From the NCBI RefSeq assembly GCF_007971225.1, contig NZ_CP042435.1, positions 744,001 through 808,000 of the forward strand: a DNA stretch of 64,000 bases, written 5' to 3'. The position numbers and the translations under genes are program-made. This document shows positions 31,075 to 40,304 of the stretch, piece after piece; positions within the stretch are counted from its first letter, which is position 1, and each line of letters begins with the position of its first letter. The DNA is from Panacibacter ginsenosidivorans. Lineage in GTDB: Bacteria; Bacteroidota; Bacteroidia; Chitinophagales; Chitinophagaceae. Under the pieces are notes generated by a model. That model made no database searches and had not been told where the DNA came from. It was given only the letters and a program-made list of their open reading frames with translations.

Positions 31075-31833
31075 TTAAAATTCAACTTCCATTCTTTTTA
31101 AAGAGGTATTTTTAACCCGGATGATATGCAACCAATCCAAAACCCGGATAACAGGATATACCGGATCAATTTCATGCCACCTTACACCTCCAAAGTTTAT
31201 CCTTGATGGATATTTATGATGATTGTTATGGTAGGCTTCTCCAAGCATTACTACATCCACCGGCAATAAATTTCTAGATGTATTATTCACGTCAAAATTT
31301 CTGTAGCCATACTTATGTGCAAACCAATTTACGATGGTACCATGTACAGGCCCCATTAATATATGCACAGGTATCAGCAGATACATCCACCATGCCGTTG
31401 CGAAATAAATATAATAAGTAATATAGACGAGGCTCCAGAATACAGAAGAAGTCCAGGTAAGCGCAAACCTGTCAAATGCCGGCCAGTCCGGCACATTTTT
31501 TTTGAATTTTTCATCAACAGGTAACGACCCATTATAAATACCAAGGTAAACTTTATTGGTACGCATCATCATGGCAAATACATTTTTTGAATGCCTTGGG
31601 GAATGCGGGTCTTTGTCCGTATCTGTATAAGCATGATGCATCCTGTGCATAATGGCGTAAGCATGTGGGCTCATGTAAGATGAACCCTGTGTTATATAAG
31701 ACAGTATATAAAAAAATCGCTCCCAGTTTTTGTTCATGGTAAACGCATCATGAGACGCATACCTGTGATAAAAAAAAGTTTGTGTAAATAAGGAAAGATA
31801 CCAGTGAGCAATAAAGAAAATAAGAATAGCCAT
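31075..31833 (-). CDS. Acyl-CoA/fatty acid desaturase (membrane, delta-9 type)
   Basis: A 252-residue membrane di-iron enzyme. The three His boxes are present: HRYASH, HRMHHAYTD and GEAYHNNHH. Hydrophobic segments lie at the N-terminus and at ~130-165. It introduces a double bond into saturated acyl chains to tune membrane fluidity. The protein is shorter than eukaryotic relatives but normal for bacterial stearoyl-type desaturases. An upstream in-frame stop just before the ATG fixes the start. Confidence 0.88.
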   Translation of the reverse strand: MAILIFFIAHWYLSLFTQTFFYHRYASHDAFTMNKNWERFFYILSYITQGSSYMSPHAYAIMHRMHHAYTDTDKDPHSPRHSKNVFAMMMRTNKVYLGIYNGSLPVDEKFKKNVPDWPAFDRFALTWTSSVFWSLVYITYYIYFATAWWMYLLIPVHILMGPVHGTIVNWFAHKYGYRNFDVNNTSRNLLPVDVVMLGEAYHNNHHKYPSRINFGGVRWHEIDPVYPVIRVLDWLHIIRVKNTSLKRMEVEF

Positions 31834-32002
31834 TTAACGCTTACTTTTTAAATTAACTGCAAAATAAATGGGGCCATATAAAATTAAAATGATGCATGTC
31901 ATTGATTATTTTGATGTTGGTCAGGGCAGTTCTTTCGGTCTTTATTGAAATGATTTGAAAATTAGTTTTTTGTTCTCAGCTTCATATAGCCATTAAGCTT
32001 TC

Positions 32003-32022
32003 GTTGCGTCGCACTCCTGTAC
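32003..32022 (-). repeat. Dispersed core repeat, copy 17 (TGCGACGCA form)
   Basis: GTTGCGTCGCACTCCTGTAC with left flank AAGCTTTC and right flank GTTCGGTTCTTTATGCAGCA. Confidence 0.88.
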
Positions 32023-32046
32023 GTTCGGTTCTTTATGCAGCAATTT

Positions 32047-32150
32047 GTCTGAACCATGATTTTAAAAGATTAGCATGATTTACATGATGTAAATAAATTG
32101 ATCTTACTAATCATATCAATCACGCCGGTCACACAAATCACAGTTCAGAC
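32047..32150. repeat. Long imperfect palindrome
   Basis: The outer arms GTCTGAACCATGATTTT (32047) and AAATCACAGTTCAGAC (32135) are nearly complementary, and the inner parts carry repeated ATGATT/AATCAT words. From memory, palindromes of this CTGAACCATGATTT type are frequent in intergenic DNA of Bacteroidota; that was not checked here. Only one copy is in this window. Confidence 0.6.
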
Positions 32151-32155
32151 AACTT

Positions 32156-32222
32156 ATATACAACTAATTCCCAAACCATCAATGTGGTTTTTCACATACC
32201 ATTTTGTGATAAATCACCTTTT
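32156..32222 (+). repeat. 65-bp repeat shared with 28013-28078
   Basis: Second copy of the ATACAACTAATTYCC...ACATACCATTTT repeat. It lies ~400 bp upstream of the two-gene HEPN cassette. Confidence 0.7.
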
Positions 32223-32448
32223 TTATTTTAAAGAATATGTTTTCATTTGTACCATCAAATCCAAATGTGTAACAGCAATAACCTAAATCCAATCTTCTGA
32301 AAAATCTTCTGCCGATTATTGATTAATACCACGGGTAGTAATTAAAAAGATCACGTTACAATTTTTAATAGCATTACTGGTTAAGCATATGCCTACATCA
32401 AAAGCTATGCAGGAATATAACTTAACTAAAACAACATTTTGCTTACCC

Positions 32449-32488
32449 GTTTTTAAACGTTTGTAAGTGTTTATAAACGTTTAAAAAC
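32449..32488. promoter_or_regulatory. Perfect 14-bp inverted repeat upstream of the HEPN cassette
   Basis: GTTTTTAAACGTTT (32449-32462), a 12-bp spacer, then AAACGTTTAAAAAC (32475-32488). Each arm is itself built on the palindrome AAACGTTT, the two centres being about 26 bp apart. It looks like a dimer-of-dimers operator. No repressor gene is recognised next to it unless the 32621 product serves as one. Confidence 0.62.
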
Positions 32489-32620
32489 GAAAGTTTAAAG
32501 TTGTATTTGCGCAATAGATTATTATTGAAAATCAATATTCTTTTATAGATTTATTGCGTCAATACAAACGATGCCTGCAATTTGGTGCGACTTCAAACTC
32601 TTCAAATAAAACCTAATAAT

Positions 32621-33121
32621 ATGAGCGATTCAAAAATTCAAGTGAAAGTAGGTATTGTCGAATTTTCAGGCGAAGGTAATCAAGATTGGTTGGCGAAGCA
32701 GTTAGACAAGATTCTTGACAAAGTACCGGAGTTATTGAAAATTGAAGTTGGTGACTCAACCAATAAGGATAACCAAAATAAAGGTGGTGGCAGTGGAAGT
32801 AGCAACGTTGGCGGTGCTGGCACTATTTCAGGACTATCAGTTTTAAATATTGCAGGCAAGTTGAGCAATAAATCTGGAAGCGACTTAGTAATAATAGCTG
32901 CTGCTTTTTTACATTTTGTAGAAGGTAAGACATCTTTTACGAGAGATGATATTTCAACGGCAATGAAAAAAGCTACAGGCGTTTATAAAGACAATTATTT
33001 GAGCAACCTGACAAAATACCTTACTCAGTTAGAAAAAAATAGCACACTGTTAAAGAGTGGAACCACGTATTCATTAAATGCCAACAAAGTAAATGAGCTG
33101 AATGCAATATTATCTAAGTAA
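32621..33121 (+). CDS. Unknown protein with Gly/Ser linker and winged-helix-like C-terminus (cassette gene A)
   Basis: A 166-residue protein. The N-terminal ~45 residues (VKVGIVEFSGEGNQDWLAKQ, LDKILDKVPELLKI) suggest a strand-helix element. A Gly/Ser-rich linker follows (~53-67, KGGGSGSSNVGGAG). The C-terminal ~95 residues look like a helical or winged-helix unit with SGSDLVIIAAAFLHFVEGK and FTRDDISTAMKKATGVYKDN. It overlaps gene B by 20 bp, so the two are translationally coupled. I do not recognise the family by name. Start ATG 32621 is chosen over an upstream GTG because the upstream residues look non-coding. Confidence 0.6.
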   Translation: MSDSKIQVKVGIVEFSGEGNQDWLAKQLDKILDKVPELLKIEVGDSTNKDNQNKGGGSGSSNVGGAGTISGLSVLNIAGKLSNKSGSDLVIIAAAFLHFVEGKTSFTRDDISTAMKKATGVYKDNYLSNLTKYLTQLEKNSTLLKSGTTYSLNANKVNELNAILSK

Positions 33122-33842
33122 AGAAACCTTTCAGACAATTCTTGCTAATCCCAAATTAGGCAGACTGGATAAATTACTGCTTATCCTCTTTTGGGATGAA
33201 GAAACCCCTAAATCATTGGCAAAAATAAAAGAGATTGGCACTGCAAATGGTTTGAGGGAATGTGTGAAATGGAATATTTCTGACACATTAGGAAAAGCAA
33301 AAGGTAAGGCGACCTCAATAAAAGGCAATTGGGTTTTAACAATCCCGGGACGTACACATTTGGCAACTCAAAAATATTTGAGTGAGAAGAAATCCCATGC
33401 AGTAAACGATGCAAAAGATTTGAGAGCACATTTATCTGCAATAGCAAACCCACAAACAAAAAGTTTCATAGAAGAAGCAATTAGTTGTCTTGAGGCGGAC
33501 CAGAAAAGAGCTGCTGTTGTTTTTTCGTGGATTGGTGCAATGGCTGTTCTTTATGACGAAGTTGTAAGTAATCATTTGGCTGCTTTTAATGCTGAAGCAA
33601 TTCGAAAAGATGCAAAATGGAAAGTGGCTAAAAATTCGGATGACCTAGGGAAAATGAAAGAATTTGACTTCTTGAATATTCTCGAAACAATTTCGGTTAT
33701 TGGTAAGAATGTAAAACAAGAACTTCAACAATGTTTGCAACTTCGAAATGGTTGCGGACATCCGAATTCTTTAAAAATAGGTTTTCGACGAGTCGCTGCT
33801 CATATAGAAATTCTAATTCTTAATGTGTTTTCCAAATTTTGA
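33102..33842 (+). CDS. HEPN-like protein (cassette gene B)
   Basis: A 246-residue soluble protein. The N-terminal ~90 residues resemble a winged helix (RLDKLLLILFWDEETPKSLA, then KGNWVLTIPGRTHLA). The C-terminal half is all-alpha and contains R215-N-G-C-G-H220, an R-x4-H motif of the type that marks HEPN ribonucleases, preceded by a Leu-rich helix. HEPN proteins often act as toxins or RNA-cutting effectors in phage defence and toxin-antitoxin pairs. That role is inferred from the motif, the coupling to gene A, and the setting between decayed genes and IS remnants. Confidence 0.6.
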   Translation: MQYYLSKETFQTILANPKLGRLDKLLLILFWDEETPKSLAKIKEIGTANGLRECVKWNISDTLGKAKGKATSIKGNWVLTIPGRTHLATQKYLSEKKSHAVNDAKDLRAHLSAIANPQTKSFIEEAISCLEADQKRAAVVFSWIGAMAVLYDEVVSNHLAAFNAEAIRKDAKWKVAKNSDDLGKMKEFDFLNILETISVIGKNVKQELQQCLQLRNGCGHPNSLKIGFRRVAAHIEILILNVFSKF

Positions 33843-33877
33843 AAGCTGACAACAACCGAAAAACTGCAGGCAACAAG

Positions 33878-34440
33878 GGTCACTGTTGCACAACCATAAT
33901 TTCAAAAAGTTACATTTATTCTCCATTTCAAAAAGCATTTAGAAGCTATTAGAGAGAAGCTATTTTTACTTTCCTGTAAAACACATTTTACAGACAGAAA
34001 ATTTTAATGCCGCTATTGGGCTTAAAACAAGTTGCTGTACAATGATTTTTAAAAAGTCAAAACCTGCTGCCTTGTTTGCTTTTATAAGTGCCATTGCTTT
34101 GATTGCTGTTTTGGGTGCATTATACCGCAACCATTTCTTAAGGTTATATACTGTAGCCGCCAGTAACAGCATTTTGTTGGCTGCTTTTATTCCTCTTGCA
34201 TTTAAACGCTTCATGCCGGTAAAATTGATCAGTGTGCCCCATACCGGTTCTACCGTACTGCTGCGTTTGCGTTTCATCACCCTTGCTTTTACGGTCTGTT
34301 GTCTTGCCTTTGCTCTTTCCAGTTCTGCTTTGTATATACTGTGCTGTACTTTTTTTGTTTTGGCTTTATCACTGATGCAGGTCTTTCTTAATGGACAATT
34401 TTTACAATCACTTTGTAATGAAAAATATTTCTTTACCAGG
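33878..34440 (-). mobile_element. IS1182-type insertion sequence, 3' remnant (copy A)
   Basis: On the minus strand, the C-terminal ~155 residues of an IS1182-family transposase can be read down to the stop at 33966. The Cys motif SDCKNCPLRKTC is at its start, and STVEPVWGTLINFTGMKRLN and NKMLLLAATVYNLKKWLRY follow. The element end begins GGTCACTGTTGCACAACC at 33878, shared with copy B at 37546. The 5' part is missing and is replaced at ~34440 by an IS3 fragment. Confidence 0.82.
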
Positions 34441-34859
34441 TGACCTCTCCCATAGAGTAAATGGCATTTTAAAAACAGAACTTGTCAGCAGTTTTTACAG
34501 TGATTTGTATGCAGCATCGGTACACATAGCAAGATGCATTACTATTTACAACCACAGAAGAAGACACAGCAGTTTAAATTGGCAAATACCTGCTGAGGTG
34601 CATACACAAAAAGGACCACAGATAAGACGATGGAAAAACTATTATCAAAACAACACAAAACAAAAGGAGGTAACCATGCAACCAACCTGATAAGCCAGCG
34701 CACAAAAAATATTTTCTTAGCTGTAGAGGGCACGAAAATATTTTTGCCAACACACAAATAAACACCTTAATAAATCAACCTTATTCAGGATGTATTATCT
34801 TAGTCAACCAGTAACAGGATTATTTACCAAAATCAGTCAACTTTTTTCAGGACGGGTCA
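34440..34859 (+). mobile_element. IS3-family insertion sequence, 3' remnant
   Basis: The end of an IS3 OrfB integrase is readable to the stop at 34688-34690: HRVNGILKTELVSSFYSDLY and the family-typical YNHRRRHSSLNWQIPAEV. A 12-bp perfect hairpin (AAAAATATTTTC at 34705, GAAAATATTTTT at 34734) follows. A terminal-repeat-like sequence at 34836-34859 ends CAGGACGGGTCA. The 5' part and the left end are missing. Confidence 0.82.
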
Positions 34860-34961
34860 TATCTTTAATCAGCAGCGGCACCGGGCAGACAGAACGCAGA
34901 ATACCGCCACATCGCCAATGCTTTAATGTTATGTGATATTTTAAAAGACCATTCATCATCA

Positions 34962-35771
34962 ATGAAACTCTTACATACAGGACAATTTCATGGGCAGACA
35001 AATAATACTGTTTTTCTTAATGGCTTGACCTTGACAGACACCGAATACACACAGGACAAGGTAGATTGGCATTACCATCAAAATGCTTACTTTACTTTTA
35101 TTCTGCAGGGAAATGTAATTGAAGGAAATAAGAAAGAAGTATTTAATTGCTCCGCAGGTGATTTATTATTTCATAATTGGCAGGAACCGCACTACAATAT
35201 TAAACCTCGTGGATTCACACGTGGCTTTCATATTGAACTTCAAGAAAATTGGCTTCAAAATTTACATTTTAGTTTAGGCAATTTGACCGGAAGTATGAAT
35301 ATTAAAGACCCCGACTTAAAACTCTCGTTATACAAAATTTTTAAAGAAACAAAAATTAATGACCAAACATCTCAACTATCAATTGAGAGTTTATTACTGC
35401 AGGTATTAAAACAAATTATTAAGGATGTCGAAATGCCGTCAAAAAAAAATCCAACCTGGGTTACTAAAATAAGAGAAATTTTAAACGAAACATTTTGTGA
35501 TAAGCTTACGCTTTCTGAACTGTCTAACAGCGTAGGTATTCACCCTTCACATCTTTCAAGAGGTTTTCCAATATATTTTCAATGCACTATAGGAAATTAT
35601 ATCAGGAAACTAAAGATTCAAAAATCACTTACACTTCTTCCAAAAAAAAATATTTCTTTATCTGCAATAGCTTTTGAGTGTGGTTTTGCAGACCAAAGCC
35701 ATTTTATCAGGTGTTTTAAAGACATGTTGGGGATTGCACCTTTTACCTACAGAAAACTAATACTTAGTTAA
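34962..35771 (+). CDS. AraC-family transcriptional regulator (III)
   Basis: About 269 residues from ATG 34962. The N-terminal cupin shows DWHYHQNAYFTFILQG and GDLLFHNWQEPHYN. The C-terminal double HTH is LTLSELSNSVGIHPSHLSRG and LSAIAFECGFADQSHFIRCFK, ending with the usual APFTYR. It is followed 79 bp later by a serine hydrolase gene on the same strand, which it may regulate. Both lie between two IS1182 remnants, suggesting the pair was acquired or rearranged as a block. Confidence 0.83.
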   Translation: MKLLHTGQFHGQTNNTVFLNGLTLTDTEYTQDKVDWHYHQNAYFTFILQGNVIEGNKKEVFNCSAGDLLFHNWQEPHYNIKPRGFTRGFHIELQENWLQNLHFSLGNLTGSMNIKDPDLKLSLYKIFKETKINDQTSQLSIESLLLQVLKQIIKDVEMPSKKNPTWVTKIREILNETFCDKLTLSELSNSVGIHPSHLSRGFPIYFQCTIGNYIRKLKIQKSLTLLPKKNISLSAIAFECGFADQSHFIRCFKDMLGIAPFTYRKLILS

Positions 35772-35850
35772 ACACAGCAGACGTTAATTTTATTCTATTT
35801 ATGTTACAACTGCTAAAGTAATTTTGGGCTTCATTATATTGAAATTAAAA

Positions 35851-37506
35851 ATGAAGCATTTACTTTTAATAAGTTGTTTACTCATACTTAACGCTGCATA
35901 TATATATGCACAAACTGAAAACATAGTAAAAACAGAAGGCATAACTTCGGAGCTGCACCGAAACAATATTGGTAAGATATATTTTACCTCAAATGAAATT
36001 GCTTTCCCGGATTTAAAAAGTTCAGATTTCTTATCTACTTATAAACTAACAAATAAAAGCAATCTTTTTTTTATTGCTTTTATGGGCAATTCAATAACCA
36101 ACTACTTACACCAATTAAATCCTGGTTTGTCTGCTGATTCACTTGTAAAAAGCGGGAACTATCAGTTTACGCTTTTAATAGATAATCAACTAATTTATCA
36201 GAGCAATTTGTATCCCGGTGCTCCTTATGCAAGGATACAGGACAGTGCAACTGTTATCAACAAGCCTCTTATCAATAATGAAAACGGCAATGGGCTTTGG
36301 AGTGAATCATTCTGGAACAGGTTTATGCATTTTGGCGGCGATTCTGCCTTAACCGAAGGCAGGCATTTATTACGAATGGAAATAAAGCCTTACCTGAAAG
36401 CAGGCGATATTAAAGTGGGAGAGTTAATTGCTGCCGGTAATTTAAACCTGATTGTGGAGCGAAAACCTGTTATTAATATTGCCAACATTACGCTAAGTCC
36501 GGTGAAACCGTATAATGGCTTTAAGGTATCAAAAGAAATTTTTAATACGAATAAAATTAAAGAACTGAAAGGAAATGTTGAAGAAGGCGTCTTCAAAAAA
36601 ATAAGCAGTATCGTCGTAATTAAAAATGGGAAATTATTAATTGAAGAATATTTTAATGGTGAAACCCGCTATACATTGCATGATCCGCGTTCGGTAGGAA
36701 AATCATTTGCTTCAACCTTAACAGGCATAGCCATTCATGAAAACTATTTACACACAGAAAACCAGCGGCTGAATGAGTTTTACAACTTACATGCTTTTGA
36801 AAATTATTCCCTGCAGAAAGAAAATGTAACACTTAAAGACTTGCTAACTATGAGTTCTGCTTTTGATGGTAATGACGAAGATGAAAATTCTCCCGGCAAC
36901 GAGGAAAATATGTACCCGACAGACGACTGGGTGAAATTTGCATTGGGCTTGCCAGCTAAAAAGGATAGCCTTAATAATAACTGGCATTATTTTACAGCAG
37001 GGGTAATCCTTTTAGGAGATATCTTAAACAAAACTGTTCCCGGCGGACTTGAGAAATATGCAGATGAGAAGTTATTTAAGCCCTTAGGCATTTTAAACTA
37101 CAAGTGGCAATATACACCTCAGCATGTGCCTAACACGGCCGGTGGCATTCAAATGAATGCACTGGATTTTGCAAAATATGGACAACTATACAAAAACGGA
37201 GGAAAATGGAATGGCGAGCAACTAATATCAAAAGAATGGGTGCTTAAAACATTCACAAAACAAAAGCAAATAACAGACAGAAACAATGAGTTTTATAGCT
37301 ACTTGTTTTGGAATAAAACATTTAAAGCAAACAATAAAAGCTATGAAGCATATTATTGTGCAGGTAATGGTGGAAACTATATTATAGTGTTTATAAACCA
37401 ACCTCTTGTTATTGTAATAACTGCTACTGCCTACGGACAGTCGTATGCACACCCACAAATAAACAAGATACTTTCAGATTATATTTTACCGGCAATAATC
37501 AAATAA
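35851..37506 (+). CDS. Secreted serine hydrolase, beta-lactamase class C/penicillin-binding type
   Basis: About 551 residues with signal peptide MKHLLLISCLLILNAAYIYA. The N-terminal ~220 residues are of unknown function. The C-terminal half has the serine hydrolase fold with SxxK in RSVGKSFAS (~280), LKDLLTMSSAFDG and a Gly-rich GNGGNYI in place of the KTG box. The YxN element seems to read YFT, so activity as a true beta-lactamase is doubtful. An esterase or D-aminopeptidase-like role is equally possible. The start at 35851 is chosen at the signal peptide. Confidence 0.8.
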   Translation: MKHLLLISCLLILNAAYIYAQTENIVKTEGITSELHRNNIGKIYFTSNEIAFPDLKSSDFLSTYKLTNKSNLFFIAFMGNSITNYLHQLNPGLSADSLVKSGNYQFTLLIDNQLIYQSNLYPGAPYARIQDSATVINKPLINNENGNGLWSESFWNRFMHFGGDSALTEGRHLLRMEIKPYLKAGDIKVGELIAAGNLNLIVERKPVINIANITLSPVKPYNGFKVSKEIFNTNKIKELKGNVEEGVFKKISSIVVIKNGKLLIEEYFNGETRYTLHDPRSVGKSFASTLTGIAIHENYLHTENQRLNEFYNLHAFENYSLQKENVTLKDLLTMSSAFDGNDEDENSPGNEENMYPTDDWVKFALGLPAKKDSLNNNWHYFTAGVILLGDILNKTVPGGLEKYADEKLFKPLGILNYKWQYTPQHVPNTAGGIQMNALDFAKYGQLYKNGGKWNGEQLISKEWVLKTFTKQKQITDRNNEFYSYLFWNKTFKANNKSYEAYYCAGNGGNYIIVFINQPLVIVITATAYGQSYAHPQINKILSDYILPAIIK

Positions 37507-37545
37507 TCTCATCTATATTGATTGACAAAACATCACACAACATAA

Positions 37546-37852
37546 GGTCACTGTTGCACAACCATAATTTCAAAAAATGATTAGTTATAACTCCTCTTCA
37601 CAGGCATTTAAAAGCTTTTGCAGAGTGTCTGTTTTTGCTTTCTTACAAAGTATATTGATGGAGAAAAAAAAATCGGTGCTGCTACCTGGTTCAAAACAAG
37701 TTGCAGTAACATGTTTTTTAAAAGCCCAAAACCTTCTCCCTGATTTGCTTTTATAAGTACCATAGCTTTGATTGCTGTTTTAGGTGCATTATACCGCAAC
37801 CATTTCTTAAGGTTATATACTGTAGCGCCAGTAACAGCATTTTGTTGGCTGC
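37546..37852 (-). mobile_element. IS1182-type insertion sequence, 3' remnant (copy B, frameshifted)
   Basis: The same element end (GGTCACTGTTGCACAACC) and the last ~75 transposase residues (YNLKKWLRYNAPKTAIKAM) as copy A, in the same orientation. One C is missing relative to copy A (GCGCC for GCCGCC at ~37826), breaking the frame. Similarity stops at ~37852. The remaining 37853-38001 contains only an imperfect inverted repeat around TCGGTTG and CAACCGA. Confidence 0.8.
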
Positions 37853-38001
37853 TATTTCCCTATCGGTTGGTGTCCATAACTACTTAACCATTCCGGCGGG
37901 TGGGGACACACCGCCGGTAGCACCGTAACTGCACACGCACACTTATCGGTTTATGTCCCCATCAACCGAAACTATTGTATTTGATGCACAAAGAACAAAC
38001 C

Positions 38002-38021
38002 GTACAAGTGAGTGACACAAC
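38002..38021 (+). repeat. Dispersed core repeat, copy 18 (GTGACAC form)
   Basis: GTACAAGTGAGTGACACAAC with flank AGAACAAACC on the left, 62 bp upstream of operator II copy c. Confidence 0.9.
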
Positions 38022-38082
38022 CACAGCCGCCCAAACTACCCAAAGCCCGCCACCAAAAATCTTTATTCAACACCTGCTAATG

Positions 38083-38147
38083 TTTGATTTTCGTAATTGA
38101 TTGTTTGGTTTTAGTTATACCCCTACCCTCTTGTTAATATAACTTTG
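38083..38147 (+). promoter_or_regulatory. Operator II, copy c, driving the 38174 operon
   Basis: TTTGATTTTCGTAA (38083-38096) and TTTGGTTTTAGTTA (38104-38117), direct repeats 21 bp apart. A perfect -7 element TAACTTTG is at 38140-38147 and no TTG is at the -33 position. The second half-site covers the -33 region, as in activator-dependent promoters. Confidence 0.75.
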
Positions 38148-38173
38148 TGCGATAAATTTTAGATACCAATAGA

Positions 38174-38572
38174 ATGAAAACAAAGAACATAAGTTTATTA
38201 GCCTTGTTTCTTCTCTCAGTTGTGTTTACAATTCTTTCCAACAAAGCATCTGCACAGGAGAAAAACCAAATGGTAAGGTTGGCAAAAATTGTAATTGATT
38301 CAACACAACTGGAAAACTACAAAGCTTTACTGAAAGAGGAAATTGAAACATCTGTGCGTGTTGAGCCCGGCGTGATCACTTTATATGCAGTATCTGAAAA
38401 GAATAATCCTGCGCACATTACTATTCTTGAAATATATGCTGATACTTCTGCTTACAAAGCACATTTACAAGCACCACATTTTATAAAATACAAAACGGGT
38501 ACAAAAGATATGGTTAAGTCGCTTGAACTTGCAGAAGCCGATCCACTTGTACCGGGGATGAAAATAAAATGA
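38174..38572 (+). CDS. Secreted antibiotic-biosynthesis-monooxygenase (ABM) domain protein
   Basis: A 132-residue protein with a signal peptide ending NKASAQ. The rest is one ABM/dimeric alpha-beta-barrel domain: MVRLAKIVIDSTQLENYKAL, EPGVITLYAVSEK, ITILEIYADTSAYKAHLQAP HFIKYK. ABM proteins such as YgiN oxidise quinols or degrade haem; the export signal is less common for the family. First gene of an operator-II operon with an aldo-keto reductase, an NAD(P)-binding protein and a cupin. Confidence 0.8.
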   Translation: MKTKNISLLALFLLSVVFTILSNKASAQEKNQMVRLAKIVIDSTQLENYKALLKEEIETSVRVEPGVITLYAVSEKNNPAHITILEIYADTSAYKAHLQAPHFIKYKTGTKDMVKSLELAEADPLVPGMKIK

Positions 38573-38621
38573 TGCAATATTTAGTAAAGCTGTTTGCATT
38601 ATACTCAATAGATAATAAACC

Positions 38622-38641
38622 GTTGAAGAGTGCGACGCAAC
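38622..38641 (+). repeat. Dispersed core repeat, copy 19 (TGCGACGCA form)
   Basis: GTTGAAGAGTGCGACGCAAC followed by AAAGCTTGATAGCA, inside the operon between the first and second genes. Confidence 0.82.
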
Positions 38642-38676
38642 AAAGCTTGATAGCAGAAATGCTGCTTAGTACATAA

Positions 38677-39696
<1,020 letters not shown>

Positions 39697-39720
39697 ATGA
39701 TCTAACAGAATTGCTGAATA

Positions 39721-40299
39721 ATGAAAAATGTAATCATACTCGGTGCCAGTGGCAATATTGCAAAACATGTTATTGATATCTTAGTAAAGAAAGACGACAT
39801 TGATCTTACCTTGTTTTTACGTAACAAGAACAGATTGAAAAATACTAATGTTTCAAAAAGCCGAATCATAGAAGGTGATGTGCTCGCTTATGATCAGTTG
39901 AAAAAAGCAATTGCGGGAAAGGATATAGTATATGCAAATCTTTCGGGTGCTCTCGAAGCGTTGGCAAAAAATATTGTAAGGGCAATGAAAGAAACAGGCG
40001 TTAGGAAAATTATTTTCATTTGCTCAATCGGCATCTACGATGTTCCTTTAAAACCTGTTTTAGAACCTTATCGAAAAGCCGCCGATGTAATTGAAGCATC
40101 AGGTCTTGAATACACTATTCTGCGTCCCACATGGTTTACCAATGCAGATGAAGTGGATTATGAGACAACAAGAAAAGGAAAGCCGGAAAAAGGTTCTGTC
40201 ATTTCTCAAAAAAGCCTTGCAACTTTAATAACGAAAATCATTGAATCACCGGAAAAATATGTTCACGAAAATCTTGGAGTAAACAAACCAAATTCTTAA
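39721..40299 (+). CDS. NAD(P)-binding SDR-type (NmrA-like) protein
   Basis: A 192-residue atypical short-chain dehydrogenase. The Rossmann motif is at the start (IILGASGNIAKHVIDIL), then EGDVLAYDQLKKAIAGKDIV and KIIFICSIGIYD. The active-site Tyr-x3-Lys is not obvious (EPYRKAADVI keeps Tyr-x-Lys only). It may be an epimerase-like or regulatory NAD(P)-sensing protein. It lies 24 bp after the aldo-keto reductase and 5 bp before the cupin, so it is clearly in the operon. Confidence 0.82.
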   Translation: MKNVIILGASGNIAKHVIDILVKKDDIDLTLFLRNKNRLKNTNVSKSRIIEGDVLAYDQLKKAIAGKDIVYANLSGALEALAKNIVRAMKETGVRKIIFICSIGIYDVPLKPVLEPYRKAADVIEASGLEYTILRPTWFTNADEVDYETTRKGKPEKGSVISQKSLATLITKIIESPEKYVHENLGVNKPNS

Positions 40300-40304
40300 T
40301 AATC

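Noticed and set aside
37863-37969. Imperfect inverted repeat TCGGTTG...CAACCGA after the second IS1182 remnant as an IS end
   Set aside because: Only 7 bp pair well, no second terminus or target duplication is visible, and it could be chance.
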